NCBI GenBank assembly: GCA_029204225.1
Contig: CM055099.1
Location: 64,105,614 to 64,169,613 of the forward strand
Source of the DNA: Diphasiastrum complanatum
Lineage: Eukaryota; Streptophyta; Lycopodiopsida; Lycopodiales; Lycopodiaceae
Length of the DNA stretch: 64,000 nt
Direction of reading: 5' to 3'
Under the pieces are notes generated by a model. That model saw only the letters and a list, made by a program, of their open reading frames with translations, was not told where the DNA came from and made no database searches. A program made the translations under genes and the position numbers. Position 1 is the first letter of the stretch. Each line of letters opens with the position of its first letter. This document shows positions 12,779-23,673 of this stretch, one piece after another.

Positions 12779-13420
12779 TCGGGTCCCTTTGAGCCTTAGA
12801 TTGAGGTTGAAAACAGAAAAGCAAGTAATTAACTATTGGTGATGACTCTATGAGGCTCTAAGAGTACTCTATACATAATCCAATACTTTCGGTTTGAATG
12901 CTTTAGGACGTGGGTGATTCAATTAAGTAGTTGAAGATGGATAGTTCACAAGAGATGACTTCACCTCTCATTCAAGTACAATGCTTTATGGAATATCACC
13001 AATACGTTGGGTAGCCTAACTCATTACTATGATCTTACTCATGCATTTATGATGGTATTGCAAACCTTGTGTGTAATGGTTTTCAAGTACTAAATCTAGT
13101 AAGGGTTGATCCTGCATGCGTATTAGTTGACATGGGCTTGAGTTATCACAACAAAAATTTCCATACATACAAAGTCCGGCTGTGATAAGTAATGTCATAT
13201 ACTCATACAGAGCTCGACTATGGTACACTTGAATGACATAGAATTGCCCAAGTTGTTTGGTGCTTGGTCTCCCGGAAAAGGGTTACAGAAAATCCATGGC
13301 CTAGTATAATACGGAGGTGCTCTAGTACCTAGCACTGTGGCCATCGTCAAGTCTTTGTCCATGTGTGTAATGAAAGATAGCTGCTTACATGTAGAATGTA
13401 TATGTGAACCTAATATGTTC

Positions 13421-13952
13421 TTTTTGCTCCTTTACTGATCAGTATGGCTTCTGCCCTAATACGGCTTCGTTAAAGGGCAAAACGTATTGCTAGGTTATGA
13501 AATGAATAATTGAGAAGATTGGACATACTTGTTATAAATGCAATCTAGCTGATAAAGTAGTGAATCTTGTTTTGGATGTGGATAACAGCTGATGTTCAAC
13601 TATGACACATGTCTTCCTCACGTGACTAACTTGTGCGGTTTTGTTGTGTGGGATGGTGGCAGCAGGTAACAGCTGGGTGTCCTAAAACTTGCTTCGCTTT
13701 ATGGTACTTTGTACTGTTTAACTTTATACAGCTATATTTTTACCTATTATGTTATAAATTGAAGGGTTCAAAGGGTTTGGTCTTGACTTGTCAAGAGGGA
13801 CTATGTGAAATCTTGTTACTCTCTCTCTCTAGCATCTATGATGCCACCCTGACTACCCTTTGGTCGAGGTAGTACCAAAACTTTACCTTTACTTGTATTA
13901 TATGGCTAACAAGGTCTGTTGTATGGTGTAGTCCACACGATGGTTTCATGAT
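13421..13952 (+). other. Leader of Penelope-like copy C
   Basis: No gene. The last 130 bases align with the sequence before copy A, sharing the CTAACAAG and TGTAGTCC blocks. This is probably the 5' untranslated region of the element. Confidence 0.5.
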
Positions 13953-16077
13953 GCAGTGACTCTTTGCTATGGGGAGCCCCTTCCTCCTCTAGTCCTTTTG
14001 TTCAGACTATTATTTGTTGCATGAAGAAAGTTGTTGAAGTTCACAAATTGATTACTGCTTATGATATGACAACTTGTAATGCTGTTGGCCCAGATGATAA
14101 AATTCTTTGCCTTATTGATTTGATGTACATCATGGATTGGATCAAAATTTATACGATTGTTATTAAAAAGAAAAAAAAACCCTTAGCATGGTTGAAAAAA
14201 ATTATATGGACCTCTCAAACTATGCTGAACGAATTGCTGCTAAAGAAAAGTTCTGTATTACGCATATTCGAAAAGTATTTGCTTGCTTGGAAAAAGAAAA
14301 TGGTGACTCCTCTGCTGATATCCATGTCCCTGCCAATGCTCCTACTTCACCTCACCCTCTGATCTTTACCGAAGACCTTGCTGAAGACAATGCTTCCCAG
14401 CTAAAGTCCTTCTCATAGGAAATATGTGATGTAGGGAATCAATCTACCTTTGAATTTTGTCAGGCCAATAGTTGCCAAGTACCGTTGGTACCAAGTCGTA
14501 TCATTAAGTTTAAATCTTCTAAGACTGCTTATAAACTTTGGAGCCTTCCTTTTGTCAACTTTCTAACACCTGTCTCTATTGAGCTTTGGATTGCTCTTGC
14601 TCATCTCACTGATGTTTAAGTCCAAGTCTGCAAGCTTGTTGCTTTGCATAAGAATCCTTCTTTTGATACTCCTACTACCTTTGATATTGTCATCAAGATG
14701 AGTATATTTGAACCTTCGAGATGTCCTTCTAAGTAGACTTGGGCTAGAACTAGAGGCCATTTTGACACTGGCTTTAACAAAATGAATCTTCATCGAGCCT
14801 GAATCTAGAACTAGAAAAGACCTTTCTTTAAGTGCAGATGCGGTGATAAATGCAAAAAAATTCTTCTATTATATGGTTTGATCACTCTATCTGGTACATA
14901 ATGAATAATCTTTCCATTTTCTTTCCTGGTGCATCTCTGCAAAATCAACTTAATGCCTTCTTCCTTTGGTTGCATAAACCTGCTAGAGAGGTTGTCAAGT
15001 TTCACCTTGTCTTTCTGTACATCCGACAATACATGATTGATGTTGCCATTGAACTTTCCATAAACCCTACTGCTAAGCTCCTCGCACATCTTGGCTACAT
15101 TGAAAACATTCGAGAAATTGAACGCCTTTTGAAAAAACCCAGCTTCTTCACCTTGCAAGACAAATACTTCCAAAATACTAGCAATAAAATGGGGTCCTTC
15201 AATCTAAACAATCCAAGTTCAGTCATATCAGATAGTGGCAATAATAGAAAGAGAAAGCACTTTCCGAACAAAGGCAAAGAAGGGCAAAGCAGTGGCAGTA
15301 AGGGGGATCTTCCTATCAGAAAACTTTTATCGTGATTGAAAGCAAAATTTTAAAGAATGACCTGAACAAAGGACTTAATCACATCCCATTGCGTCAATCT
15401 AATATAAATGAGGTTGCTTTAGAACTTTACCGTAGATGGTTTGATTTGGCAAGAATTTTACCTACTTATCAAAATATTGATCATGAGACTGTTATGGAAC
15501 ATGCACTGACTTGTAAAGATGTTGTGACAAACTTTTTGAAAAAAAAACAAATGGCTGCATGGGAAAAGTATAATGAATAACAAACTTAAAGATGTCATTG
15601 ACGAGCGTAATTGGATTACTACCAATCTGTATGTGAATGGTGTGGATAAGGCCCAACAGACCCCATGTTTTATGTGCATCTACTTCGTAAAGAACTTGGC
15701 TGTGGTTAGATTGTCAAGTCCAGATTTTGCCCTATTTCTGAAAGAAAATAACAATACTCTAGACATGGCCATGGTTAAGATTCAAGATACGTTTGCTACT
15801 GAAATACCTGATTTTCTAATAGGGAAAGCAGAATTACCTTCTTTACTTTGTACTTTCAAAACACATAAAAATGCGTTCAGATGGATTACAAGCGCACATG
15901 ACTGCTATCTTTCTAAGGTGGCCACGTTTATTTCTGGAGCTCTTGGTATATTGACTCCTCTCCTTATGGAGAGGGCAGGCCTTAAGGCAACTTCACCGGA
16001 GTATCCTAATGTGGATACCAGTCTTTTTTGGCAATGCGATTCATCCACTGAATTCTATCTTAATGTGCCAAACAAAA
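13953..16077 (+). pseudogene. Penelope-like element copy C: ORF1 and first half of ORF2
   Basis: ORF1 runs from about 13964 through several frames to FYRD and stop near 15337-15339, matching copy A throughout: CMKKVVEVHKL, FEPSRCPSK, the Cys cluster FKCRCGDKCK at 14824-14855, and LHKPAREVVKFHLVF. ORF2 starts late (15332-15580) at KGLNHIPLRQSNINEVALEL; about 150 residues kept in copy B are deleted here. The next frame (15573-16077) reads LYVNGVDKAQQTPCFMC, ELPSLLCTFKTHKNAFRW, SAHDCYLSK and FYLNVPNK, ending at the insertion. It continues at 21658. Stops and frameshifts in ORF1 show it is no longer functional. ORF1 function is unknown; ORF2 would reverse-transcribe the element's RNA. Confidence 0.75.
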
Positions 16078-16724
16078 TGTGAAAAATACAGATCCTAAGT
16101 GGATCTAAACTCCAAGATCATTGGCTTGAATGCTTGCACTCCAAACTACATAAGCTAGGAATTGGCAACACATTCTATGCTACCTAGAATGCAAAGAACT
16201 TGATCAAAAAGCATTTATCACAAATGGAAACTTCCATAAACATCAAGTGCGGCCCAAAATAGCATTATACAGTCCATAATACATCAGCCTACCACTTTTG
16301 GAAAGCACCTAAGATCATACACACAAAGCTTGAACTCAATCACTACACAATGCCAACAATGGAAGGAGAACCCAATAGAAAAATCTCTCATTAAGCAAAT
16401 GAATACAATGGATCTGCTCCAACCTGTTTCTCCACGGCCTACCTGCTATATATAGCTGAGAGAGATGACTCTCTCTCCTCTCTCTAGACCCTCCTTACCT
16501 AAAATATGCCCTATATAGGTAAAATTGGCATATATGTCCAAAATACATGAAAATGGACTCATTTCGAAGGTCTTGAAGTTTGACACTTCTTCATACTGAA
16601 AAAATACACTTACTAAAAATATCTAGACCTGTTTCACACGTGTGAAAAGTCAGATCCTAAACTATGTGCCATTTTTAGCAATTTTGGCCTAAAACTAGAC
16701 AAGGAAATGTTGACAATTTTCACA
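16078..16724 (-). repeat. 3' LTR of gag-only element (left)
   Basis: 647 bp. Contains CTATATATAGC near 16448 (candidate TATA box on either strand) and the palindrome TTTCACACGTGTGAAA at 16632-16647. Confidence 0.95.
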
Positions 16725-16736
16725 CTCCCTCTTCAA
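16725..16736 (-). other. Polypurine tract of gag-only element
   Basis: The minus strand reads TTGAAGAGGGAG directly before the 3' LTR, the plus-strand primer site for LTR retrotransposon replication. The gag stop codon lies only a few bases away (16738-16740), so the element has almost no 3' untranslated spacer. Confidence 0.85.
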
Positions 16737-16737
16737 C

Positions 16738-19700
16738 TTAACTTGCTAGTTTTACAACACTACTTTGTTCCAACTTAAGAATGATCTCCATCATCAGAAT
16801 AGATCTCTTCTCAAGGATCCTAATATGTACAAAATAGGACACAACATAATTGATATAGATAATAGTGTCCATATAGGATGCTTCACTATTTCTTACATCA
16901 ATTTTACATAGAATCATAAAAATGGTACATGTAAAAGAACATAGAATCTCAATTAATGAATTCCTCCATGTATCCATCTCTGGTTTCTCTGTAAAATAGC
17001 AGCAAACAAGTTGTAAATGAAAGTGATCAACAAGTGTTTGCATGCCTCCTCCACATTTCACTATACATATAGTGAATGCAACATGTATCTCCATGAATGA
17101 ACTTCCATCACCACCTTGCCTTTGTAGATCTTCAATCCATGAAAGCCTTTGAGTGAATGAATGCCAAAAAGATGTGTTCCCTACTCCATTTGAATGACCA
17201 AAACCTGAACTTGAAATACTTGAAGTACCTCCACAAGATTTGCACACAACGCTTGATCCTACAATGTCAACAAGTTGCCAATTTGCCAACACTAGAATAC
17301 TAGATCTTGAACTTTGTTCAAAAGAAAACATATTGACCACTTCAATACCTTTCAAGATCTGAATGAATTCATGTACTTGATCATACAAACCAGCAATGAT
17401 AACTATTCCATCTCCAAGATCCAAAGGATGCAAAACTATGGAACTAGTTTTATTGAAATTTGACAATTTCAACACATTGACATAACAATGTTCATACATG
17501 AGATTAGGCAAGTGAGGTAGAGTAAGAAGACACTTCCTTGCAGCTCCAAAGACCTTACTTGAACCTTCAAGAACCTGTAAAAACAGATCCAAAATGCCTT
17601 GACCATTTGTCTCTTCTTTGATGCTTTTCACTAGCTTCGAATTGCCACTTGTCTCTTGGTGTTGATGAAGCAATCCAAGATCAACCTCTTGATCTTCCAA
17701 TAAGACATCAAAGATCTTGCATATGTGAACATCTTCAGATCTGAAACTCTGAAGATACTCCCTCTCAAACACATGATTAAGATCCCACAAGATCTCATCA
17801 ATGCTCAAATTTGACCCTTCACTATAGTTAGTGAAAACAATGCCACCATCATAAACCAAAAGATAGATTCCAACATTTCCATTTAACATGAAGTAGAGTA
17901 GGTGAAGATGAGTATCAAATCTAATCAAAACAGCCCTCTTGAGTTCATAACAAACCTCAATAAGCTCACCAATGATATCTCCCTTGCCTTGAAGAAGTTG
18001 CCACTTGAGTTGCTCCATGTAGTCTTCTTCAACCAACCTTTTGCCATCTTGACCATGAATGAACAATCCACCACAATCATAGAATGCTTTGAGTTGATGA
18101 AGAGATGTTAGATCCATGCTTTGGATCTTCCCAAGAACCACTCTTCCATTGCCCTTTCCTTCACAAGACTCCCTCTTAATGCTAGCACCACAAAAGTTAG
18201 AAACCTCCCTCTTGATAGTTGCACCATAAGAAGTAGAAGACTCTTGAATATTAGAAGCCAAGAAAAGAATCCTTAGTACCTTCAACATAAGAGTGATTGA
18301 AGTACTCTCTCTTTTCAAACATGAACTTCTACTCAATGATTTAGGTAATGAGTCATATGATAATGATTCTTCCTCACTATCGTTCATAAAAACATCATTC
18401 AAAGTACATCCTACTTTGAACACTTCACATACTTCTCTTCCTTTTGACTTGTGATCTCCCTCACCAAGTCTCATGATAGAAACCTTTGATCTACTCTTTT
18501 TATGAAGAAATGTGACACCACTTGTTGCACAAATGACTTTATCACAAAAAGATGTAAAAGAACCATTTCCTTCAAGCATGCTCAAAGCACCATCATCTTT
18601 TCCCACATGATTACATACATCAATATGAAAAGAATTAGAAGAACAACCATCTTCTTGCAAAGAATGACACTTAGCATCTCCATCTTTTTCCATATGAACA
18701 AACAAGTCATTAGCAACAATCACTTCCAAAGAAGAATCTTCATCAACTCCATTGATGAAGTTAGCTCCTTCCTTACCTTTTCCATTTTTGCACTTGCCAT
18801 CTAGCACCATTGAAGAACCACCAAGCCTTGGAAGTCCATGAGTAGAAGAGTACAAACATGATGCTAATTTAGCTCCACATGACTCCATATGACTAGTAGG
18901 TAACACTAGTGCATCTTCAAGATCCAATGGATCCAAAAAATTGACCATAGATTCACCAAAGCTTGCCAAGTTAGCACAACAATTATCATCTCCAAGAAGT
19001 ACATTAGATCTCAACCTAGATCTAGCATTTTGTTTCTTATGGCATTCATTTGCAAAATGTCCTTTTATCCCACAATAAAAGCACTTGAACTTTGACTTAT
19101 TGTTCTTAGTAGAAGAGGAAGAGGAAGAGGAAGAGTGATCATCATGATCAAAGTTACCACCTTTGGACCATTTCCCTTTGCCTTTACCTTTGCCCTTGAA
19201 TTTGCCTTTTGTGAAGAAAGCCTCTTCACCTCCACCTTGCAAGGATGCACCATCAAGCTTTGATTGCAACCTATGTTCTTCAGCCAATAAGATTTCTTGC
19301 AAGTCAACCACACTTGGCAAGACTCTTTGAATGGCAAAACTTTGCACAAGGTTAGCATGTTCATTTAGCAAACCATTCAACATAACTTGGACTATTTCAC
19401 CATCTTTTATGTTCTCATCAATGCATGCTAAATCATCACTTAGGGACTTAACTCTCAAGATAAATGCATGAGCACTTTCACCCTCTCTTTGCCTACTAGA
19501 ATGTTGTCTCCTTAGGGTCAATACCCTAGATGTGGACTTTGATTCAAAGAGCTTCTTTAAGGCATTCCATGCCTCACTTGCACTTTGACACTTTCCAACT
19601 TCCTTGAGAAGTTCATTTGTAACATTCATTTTAATGATATGAAGAGCCCTTTTTGCCTTCTTATCAAACCTTTGTTGCTCTTGAAGTGTGAGAGGTCTCT

Positions 19701-19833
19701 CTTCAATTTCTGCAACTATGTCCATGAGTTCATTCAACTCAAGTAAGGACTCCATCCTCACTTTCCAAGTAGAGTAGTTTGATGAACTCAACCTTTCACT
19801 AGACTCTAGCATGATCCCACCATTGGAAGCCAT
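16738..19833 (-). CDS. Gag polyprotein with long unknown C-terminal region (1031 aa)
   Basis: Intact 1031-codon ORF. Residues 1 to about 190 are a Ty1/copia-type gag (UBN2 family): it opens MASNGGIMLESSERLSSSNY, then WKVRMESLLELNELMDIV, AWNALKKLFESKSTSRVLTL, ESAHAFILRVKSLSDDLACI and LPSVVDLQEILLAEEHRLQ. A basic Gly/Lys linker and a serine run follow, then one CCHC zinc knuckle, CFYCGIKGHFANEC, at about residues 249-262, for packaging the element's RNA. Residues 290-1031 show no protease (no DSG), integrase or YVDD box and match nothing I know; they include Cys/Ser-rich segments and a hydrophobic C-terminus. The start is chosen because related gags in this window (near 38126) begin with the same MAS-G pattern. 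Expected in cytoplasmic virus-like particles. That a 1031-codon frame stays open suggests youth or selection. Confidence 0.9.
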   Translation of the reverse strand: MASNGGIMLESSERLSSSNYSTWKVRMESLLELNELMDIVAEIEERPLTLQEQQRFDKKAKRALHIIKMNVTNELLKEVGKCQSASEAWNALKKLFESKSTSRVLTLRRQHSSRQREGESAHAFILRVKSLSDDLACIDENIKDGEIVQVMLNGLLNEHANLVQSFAIQRVLPSVVDLQEILLAEEHRLQSKLDGASLQGGGEEAFFTKGKFKGKGKGKGKWSKGGNFDHDDHSSSSSSSSTKNNKSKFKCFYCGIKGHFANECHKKQNARSRLRSNVLLGDDNCCANLASFGESMVNFLDPLDLEDALVLPTSHMESCGAKLASCLYSSTHGLPRLGGSSMVLDGKCKNGKGKEGANFINGVDEDSSLEVIVANDLFVHMEKDGDAKCHSLQEDGCSSNSFHIDVCNHVGKDDGALSMLEGNGSFTSFCDKVICATSGVTFLHKKSRSKVSIMRLGEGDHKSKGREVCEVFKVGCTLNDVFMNDSEEESLSYDSLPKSLSRSSCLKRESTSITLMLKVLRILFLASNIQESSTSYGATIKREVSNFCGASIKRESCEGKGNGRVVLGKIQSMDLTSLHQLKAFYDCGGLFIHGQDGKRLVEEDYMEQLKWQLLQGKGDIIGELIEVCYELKRAVLIRFDTHLHLLYFMLNGNVGIYLLVYDGGIVFTNYSEGSNLSIDEILWDLNHVFEREYLQSFRSEDVHICKIFDVLLEDQEVDLGLLHQHQETSGNSKLVKSIKEETNGQGILDLFLQVLEGSSKVFGAARKCLLTLPHLPNLMYEHCYVNVLKLSNFNKTSSIVLHPLDLGDGIVIIAGLYDQVHEFIQILKGIEVVNMFSFEQSSRSSILVLANWQLVDIVGSSVVCKSCGGTSSISSSGFGHSNGVGNTSFWHSFTQRLSWIEDLQRQGGDGSSFMEIHVAFTICIVKCGGGMQTLVDHFHLQLVCCYFTEKPEMDTWRNSLIEILCSFTCTIFMILCKIDVRNSEASYMDTIIYINYVVSYFVHIRILEKRSILMMEIILKLEQSSVVKLAS

Positions 19834-20993
19834 GATTCTAATGTTTCTTCAACTTTTAGGTTCTGTCCTAAAGCACTTAACACTCACTTTTCTCTCAACA
19901 AATGATAGATAAAGAGATCTATGAAGATTTAGGACCCTAAAACACTTCTATCTTGAACCTAGATGGTTTCCAAGCATAGAAAGGAAGATTGAAACACATG
20001 CAACACTTTGCACACACTAAGAATGGATTACAAAATCAAACCAACCTGAACACACTCTTGCTTAAGCTCTCAAACTTTCCAGCAAGTGACCAAATCAAGT
20101 TATGGTGTGAAGAGTTACTTGCATTCTTAGAAAATACCCAAAACTAGGATGCCAAGATTACCTAGTAATGAACAAACTTGATCAACATATGATCAACACA
20201 CTAAGATATTGATTCAACCTGTAAAACCACATGTAAACCACACTTCTAAAAGTTTATAAACTCCAGCAAGTGATAAATACAAGATTTAGAGGTGAATGAA
20301 TGAGCACACTTAGTGAATCACAAGACTAGCTTCACTATCTTGTCAAATCTTGGTGTTTAGATGTAGATCTAAGATCACTTCACATGAGAATGTTCCTCAA
20401 CCTGTTAAGAACCTGAAAACACACTTGCATAATGGTTAACACCTTCCAGCAAATGCTCCAATCAAATTACATAAGGAGAGTTACTTACATGCTCAACAAA
20501 GTACACCAAAATTTATGCCAAAATTGATGACAATCTTTACAATATGCTCTTCACAATGGAGCTTACAATATGTTCACCCAAAAAAGGGGATCTTTCATCC
20601 AAATGGGAGCTTTGCTCAGCCTTTAGGAGAATTACAACTCACTCAAAAGAGCATTTGTCATCCACTTAAGGAGAAGTTTCATCCACTTAAGGAGAGTGTT
20701 CATCCAAGAATGGAGATTGTCAACAATAGGATTGAAAAGAACATTGTTAGTATTGAATATGCACAAGCCTCACAATCACAAATGATTAGGTGTTATGATC
20801 TGATCCAAAATAGTTTCTTTTCAGCCTCTGATCTTCAATAGACCTGAAATATGCTTTTGATCCACAAGTTCAACTCACAAAACAAAGGTTAGTAAGATTT
20901 GATCAACAAAGCAATGCAAAATCATGCTAGAACTTGATCAAACATCCAAATATCACCAAAAATGGAATACTTACTATGAATAGAAGCCAACCA
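19834..20993 (-). other. 5' untranslated leader of gag-only element
   Basis: About 1.16 kb between the primer-binding site and the gag start, with no convincing gene. It contains three imperfect repeats (20041-20560) and a short tandem repeat at 20659-20705 (CATCCACTTAAGGAGA twice, 22-base period). A packaging signal here is plausible but not demonstrable by eye. Confidence 0.6.
20041..20560. repeat. Three imperfect direct repeats in the retroelement leader
   Basis: Segments beginning near 20045, 20215 and 20400 share, in the same order, an AACCTG start, ACACWCTTGC-like and CCAGCAARTG blocks. The first and third also share GAGTTACTT and an ATGCCAA end. Period is about 180 bases. Confidence 0.55.
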
Positions 20994-21005
20994 GCTCTGA
21001 TACCA
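20994..21005 (-). other. Primer-binding site (initiator Met tRNA)
   Basis: The minus strand reads TGGTATCAGAGC immediately after the 5' LTR, the classic plant Ty1/copia site complementary to the 3' end of initiator methionine tRNA. Confidence 0.93.
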
Positions 21006-21652
21006 TGTGAAAAATACAGATCCTAAGTGGATCTAAACTCCAAGATCATTGGCTTGAATGCTTGCACTCCAAACTACATAAGCTAGGAATTGGCAACACA
21101 TTCTATGCTACCTAGAATGCAAAGAACTTGATCAAAAAGCATTTATCACAAATGGAAACTTCCATAAACATCAAGTGCGGCCCAAAATAGCATTATACAG
21201 TCCATAATACATCAGCCTACTACTTTTGGAAAGCACCTAAGATCATACACACAAAGCTTGAACTCAATCACTACACAATGCCAACAATGGAAGGAGAACC
21301 CAATAGAAAAATCTCTCATTAAGCAAATGAATACAATGGATCTGCTCCAACCTGTTTCTCCACGGCCTACCTGCTATATATAGCTGAGAGAGATGACTCT
21401 CTCTCCTCTCTCTAGACCCTCCTTACCTAAAATATGCCCTATATAGGTAAAATTGGCATATATGTCCAAAATACATGAAAATGGACTCATTTCGAAGGTC
21501 TTGAAGTTTGACACTTCTTCATACTGAAAAAATACACTTACTAAAAATATCTAGACCTGTTTCACACGTGTGAAAAGTCAGATCCTAAACTATGTGCCAT
21601 TTTTAGCAATTTTGGCCTAAAACTAGACAAGGAAATGTTGACAATTTTCACA
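21006..21652 (-). repeat. 5' LTR of gag-only element (right)
   Basis: 647 bp, same length as the left LTR with one substitution seen. Palindrome TTTCACACGTGTGAAA at 21560-21575. Confidence 0.95.
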
Positions 21653-22625
21653 CAAAATCACTTCGATGTGGTCTACTAACATTACAAAATGTTATGAGAA
21701 TATCCCTTTTAATGGTCCTAATGGGCTAAAAATAGTAATATGAAAAATGATCAGGTATGCCTTTAAGTCTTGTGAAAACAAAAAGCTGGCCTATCAATGG
21801 AAACCGAGCATTAAGCAATTTGATTGGAAATGGGTAAACAATCAAACCGACAATTGGATTGTGATTGACGAAATACTTCTTTGCCAATGGAATGATATCC
21901 TGATTGACAATTGCGTAAGATTAGAAAACAGGACTTGGAAACAAGTTTGTGGTATTCCAATGGGTTTTGTCTGTTCCCCTACATGGTGCAACTGGTATCT
22001 ATCATTCTATGAATTACATTTCATGAAAAGACTCGCCAAACTTGGTAAGGTGGAATACCTACGTGCCTTTAAGCATACCTTCCGCTATATTGATGATATT
22101 TGTTTCATAAACAACACAGATGCTCTCTTATTTTTGGACAAAGAGCAAACTCATGTTGATGATAATGCCTTATGGATCTATTCCTTGGAGTACCTCACCA
22201 TAGAAAATGACGACGCTTTTGATAATGCGGTCAATTTTTTGATTATTACGACTACCTTTGATTCTTTATCGAGTAGGTTTCATATGAAAAAAATTGACAA
22301 GCGAAGGGAACTTCCGTTTTCATTTTTTCAATATATACACTTGACTGCCAATAGGCCGATTATGAACTCGTATAAAGTTATTGTCGTTCAAATTGTTGCT
22401 GCCATGTACTGTTGTAGCGAACAAGATACCTTTATGGATGAGGTCAAAAACGTCGTTCTTGCTTTGCAACATAATGGCTTCATGAAAGGAAGATTATATG
22501 AGATTATAAACAACCTTTTCCTACACAATTTGTTCCCAGGATTCAAGTTTACTTTACCAATAAATGCTAATTTTCTTTTGGTGGGCCATCTCAAAGGTGC
22601 TAACTGCCCCCTGAGAGACTTTGCT
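21653..22625 (+). pseudogene. Penelope-like element copy C: RT core and C-terminus
   Basis: Continues ORF2 after the nested insertion. The first codons give TSMWSTNITKCYENIP, motif A, in which the catalytic Asp is replaced by Asn (copy A keeps Asp: ATDISKCY). After a stop near 21741 the frame from 21747 is open for over 290 codons: RLENRTWKQVCGIPMGF and SPTWCNWYLSFYE (motif B), then FRYIDDICFINN (motif C), KKIDKRRELPFSFFQYIHL, and a thumb-like segment ending FLHNLFPGFKFTLP. The YDKR/IDKR and FP-x-SN-type blocks are those of FRYIDD-type Penelope-like RTs. No GIY-YIG endonuclease is visible after the RT. The frame then runs into a CT repeat, which I exclude. With motif A mutated and upstream stops, this copy should be inactive. 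Confidence 0.8.
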
Positions 22626-22633
22626 AGTTGTGG

Positions 22634-22751
<118 letters not shown>

Positions 22752-22754
22752 GGG

Positions 22755-23300
<546 letters not shown>

Positions 23301-23309
23301 AAGTAGGTA

Positions 23310-23656
23310 GAAACACATGCATGTAAAGTGACAAATGTCACTGATTTGCTAGTTATCACTTTGAGATGTGGATGAAAGTAGAAGAGAGAAGGCTCTACCT
23401 CAAGCTACTCCAATTTCCATAAATGTATGTGAGCTCTCTCATAATTTTTTATGAAGAACCAAGCTTTGAAGCTAAATGATGTCATTTTGGATCTATCATA
23501 TTGTATGCTTGAATTCTCTCTTTCTCTCTCTAATTCAAGTAGAAGGTTATGCTAATGCGCTTTCTATTGGTATGTTATCTTGAATGCTATGTACTTTTCT
23601 TGCTCTTAGCTTTACTTCATTGTTATTGCTATTTGCTTGAGATTTGGCACATGACA
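23310..23656 (+). repeat. Putative copia 5' LTR (end only defined by PBS)
   Basis: Sequence between the end of Penelope copy C and the primer-binding site at 23662. It probably starts at a TGTAAAGTGACA near 23323 and ends near CATGACA (about 23656). No second LTR copy was found to confirm it. Confidence 0.4.
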
Positions 23657-23661
23657 TTTCT

Positions 23662-23673
23662 TGGTATCAGAGC
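23662..23673 (+). other. Primer-binding site (initiator Met tRNA)
   Basis: TGGTATCAGAGC on the plus strand, marking the start of a copia internal region. Confidence 0.88.

Larger units (their letters stand above)
12040..13420 (+). repeat. Dispersed repeat, also present inverted at 50340-51250
   Basis: The outer parts (about 12085-12270 and 12815-13380) match the reverse complement of 50340-51250, including the block around 13297-13350 (GGAGGTGCTCTAGTACCTAG). The middle (about 12275-12815) has no counterpart there and may be an insertion; it contains two hairpins (12559-12579 and 12660-12778). A 70-codon open frame on the minus strand (13016-13228) is also open in the other copy but reads like no known protein. 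The repeat lies just upstream of the copy C leader and may be part of it; I cannot settle that. Confidence 0.65.
16078..21652 (-). mobile_element. Gag-only LTR retrotransposon (TR-GAG type), 5.6 kb, nested in Penelope-like copy C
   Basis: Complete element on the minus strand. LTRs of 647 bp lie at 16078-16724 (3' LTR) and 21006-21652 (5' LTR), with ends TGTGAAAA and TTTTCACA (a perfect 8-bp terminal inverted repeat). The 5-bp duplication CAAAA is on both sides (16073-16077 and 21653-21657). A primer-binding site (20994-21005) abuts the 5' LTR and a polypurine tract (16725-16736) abuts the 3' LTR. The LTRs differ by one base that I could find (C/T in the CAGCCTACYACTTTTGG block), so the insertion is young. 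One long ORF encodes gag plus an unknown extension; I see no protease, integrase or RT, so pol proteins must come from a partner copia element. Excision restores the host RT frame. Confidence 0.93.

Noticed and set aside
13016-13228. Conserved 70-residue small protein (also 50490-50702)
   Set aside because: Open in both copies of a repeat, but the nine differences I see all change amino acids, which looks like neutral drift rather than coding constraint.
20515-20841. 108-residue protein on the plus strand
   Set aside because: Lies antisense in the leader of the gag-only element and is built partly from the 22-base tandem repeat.
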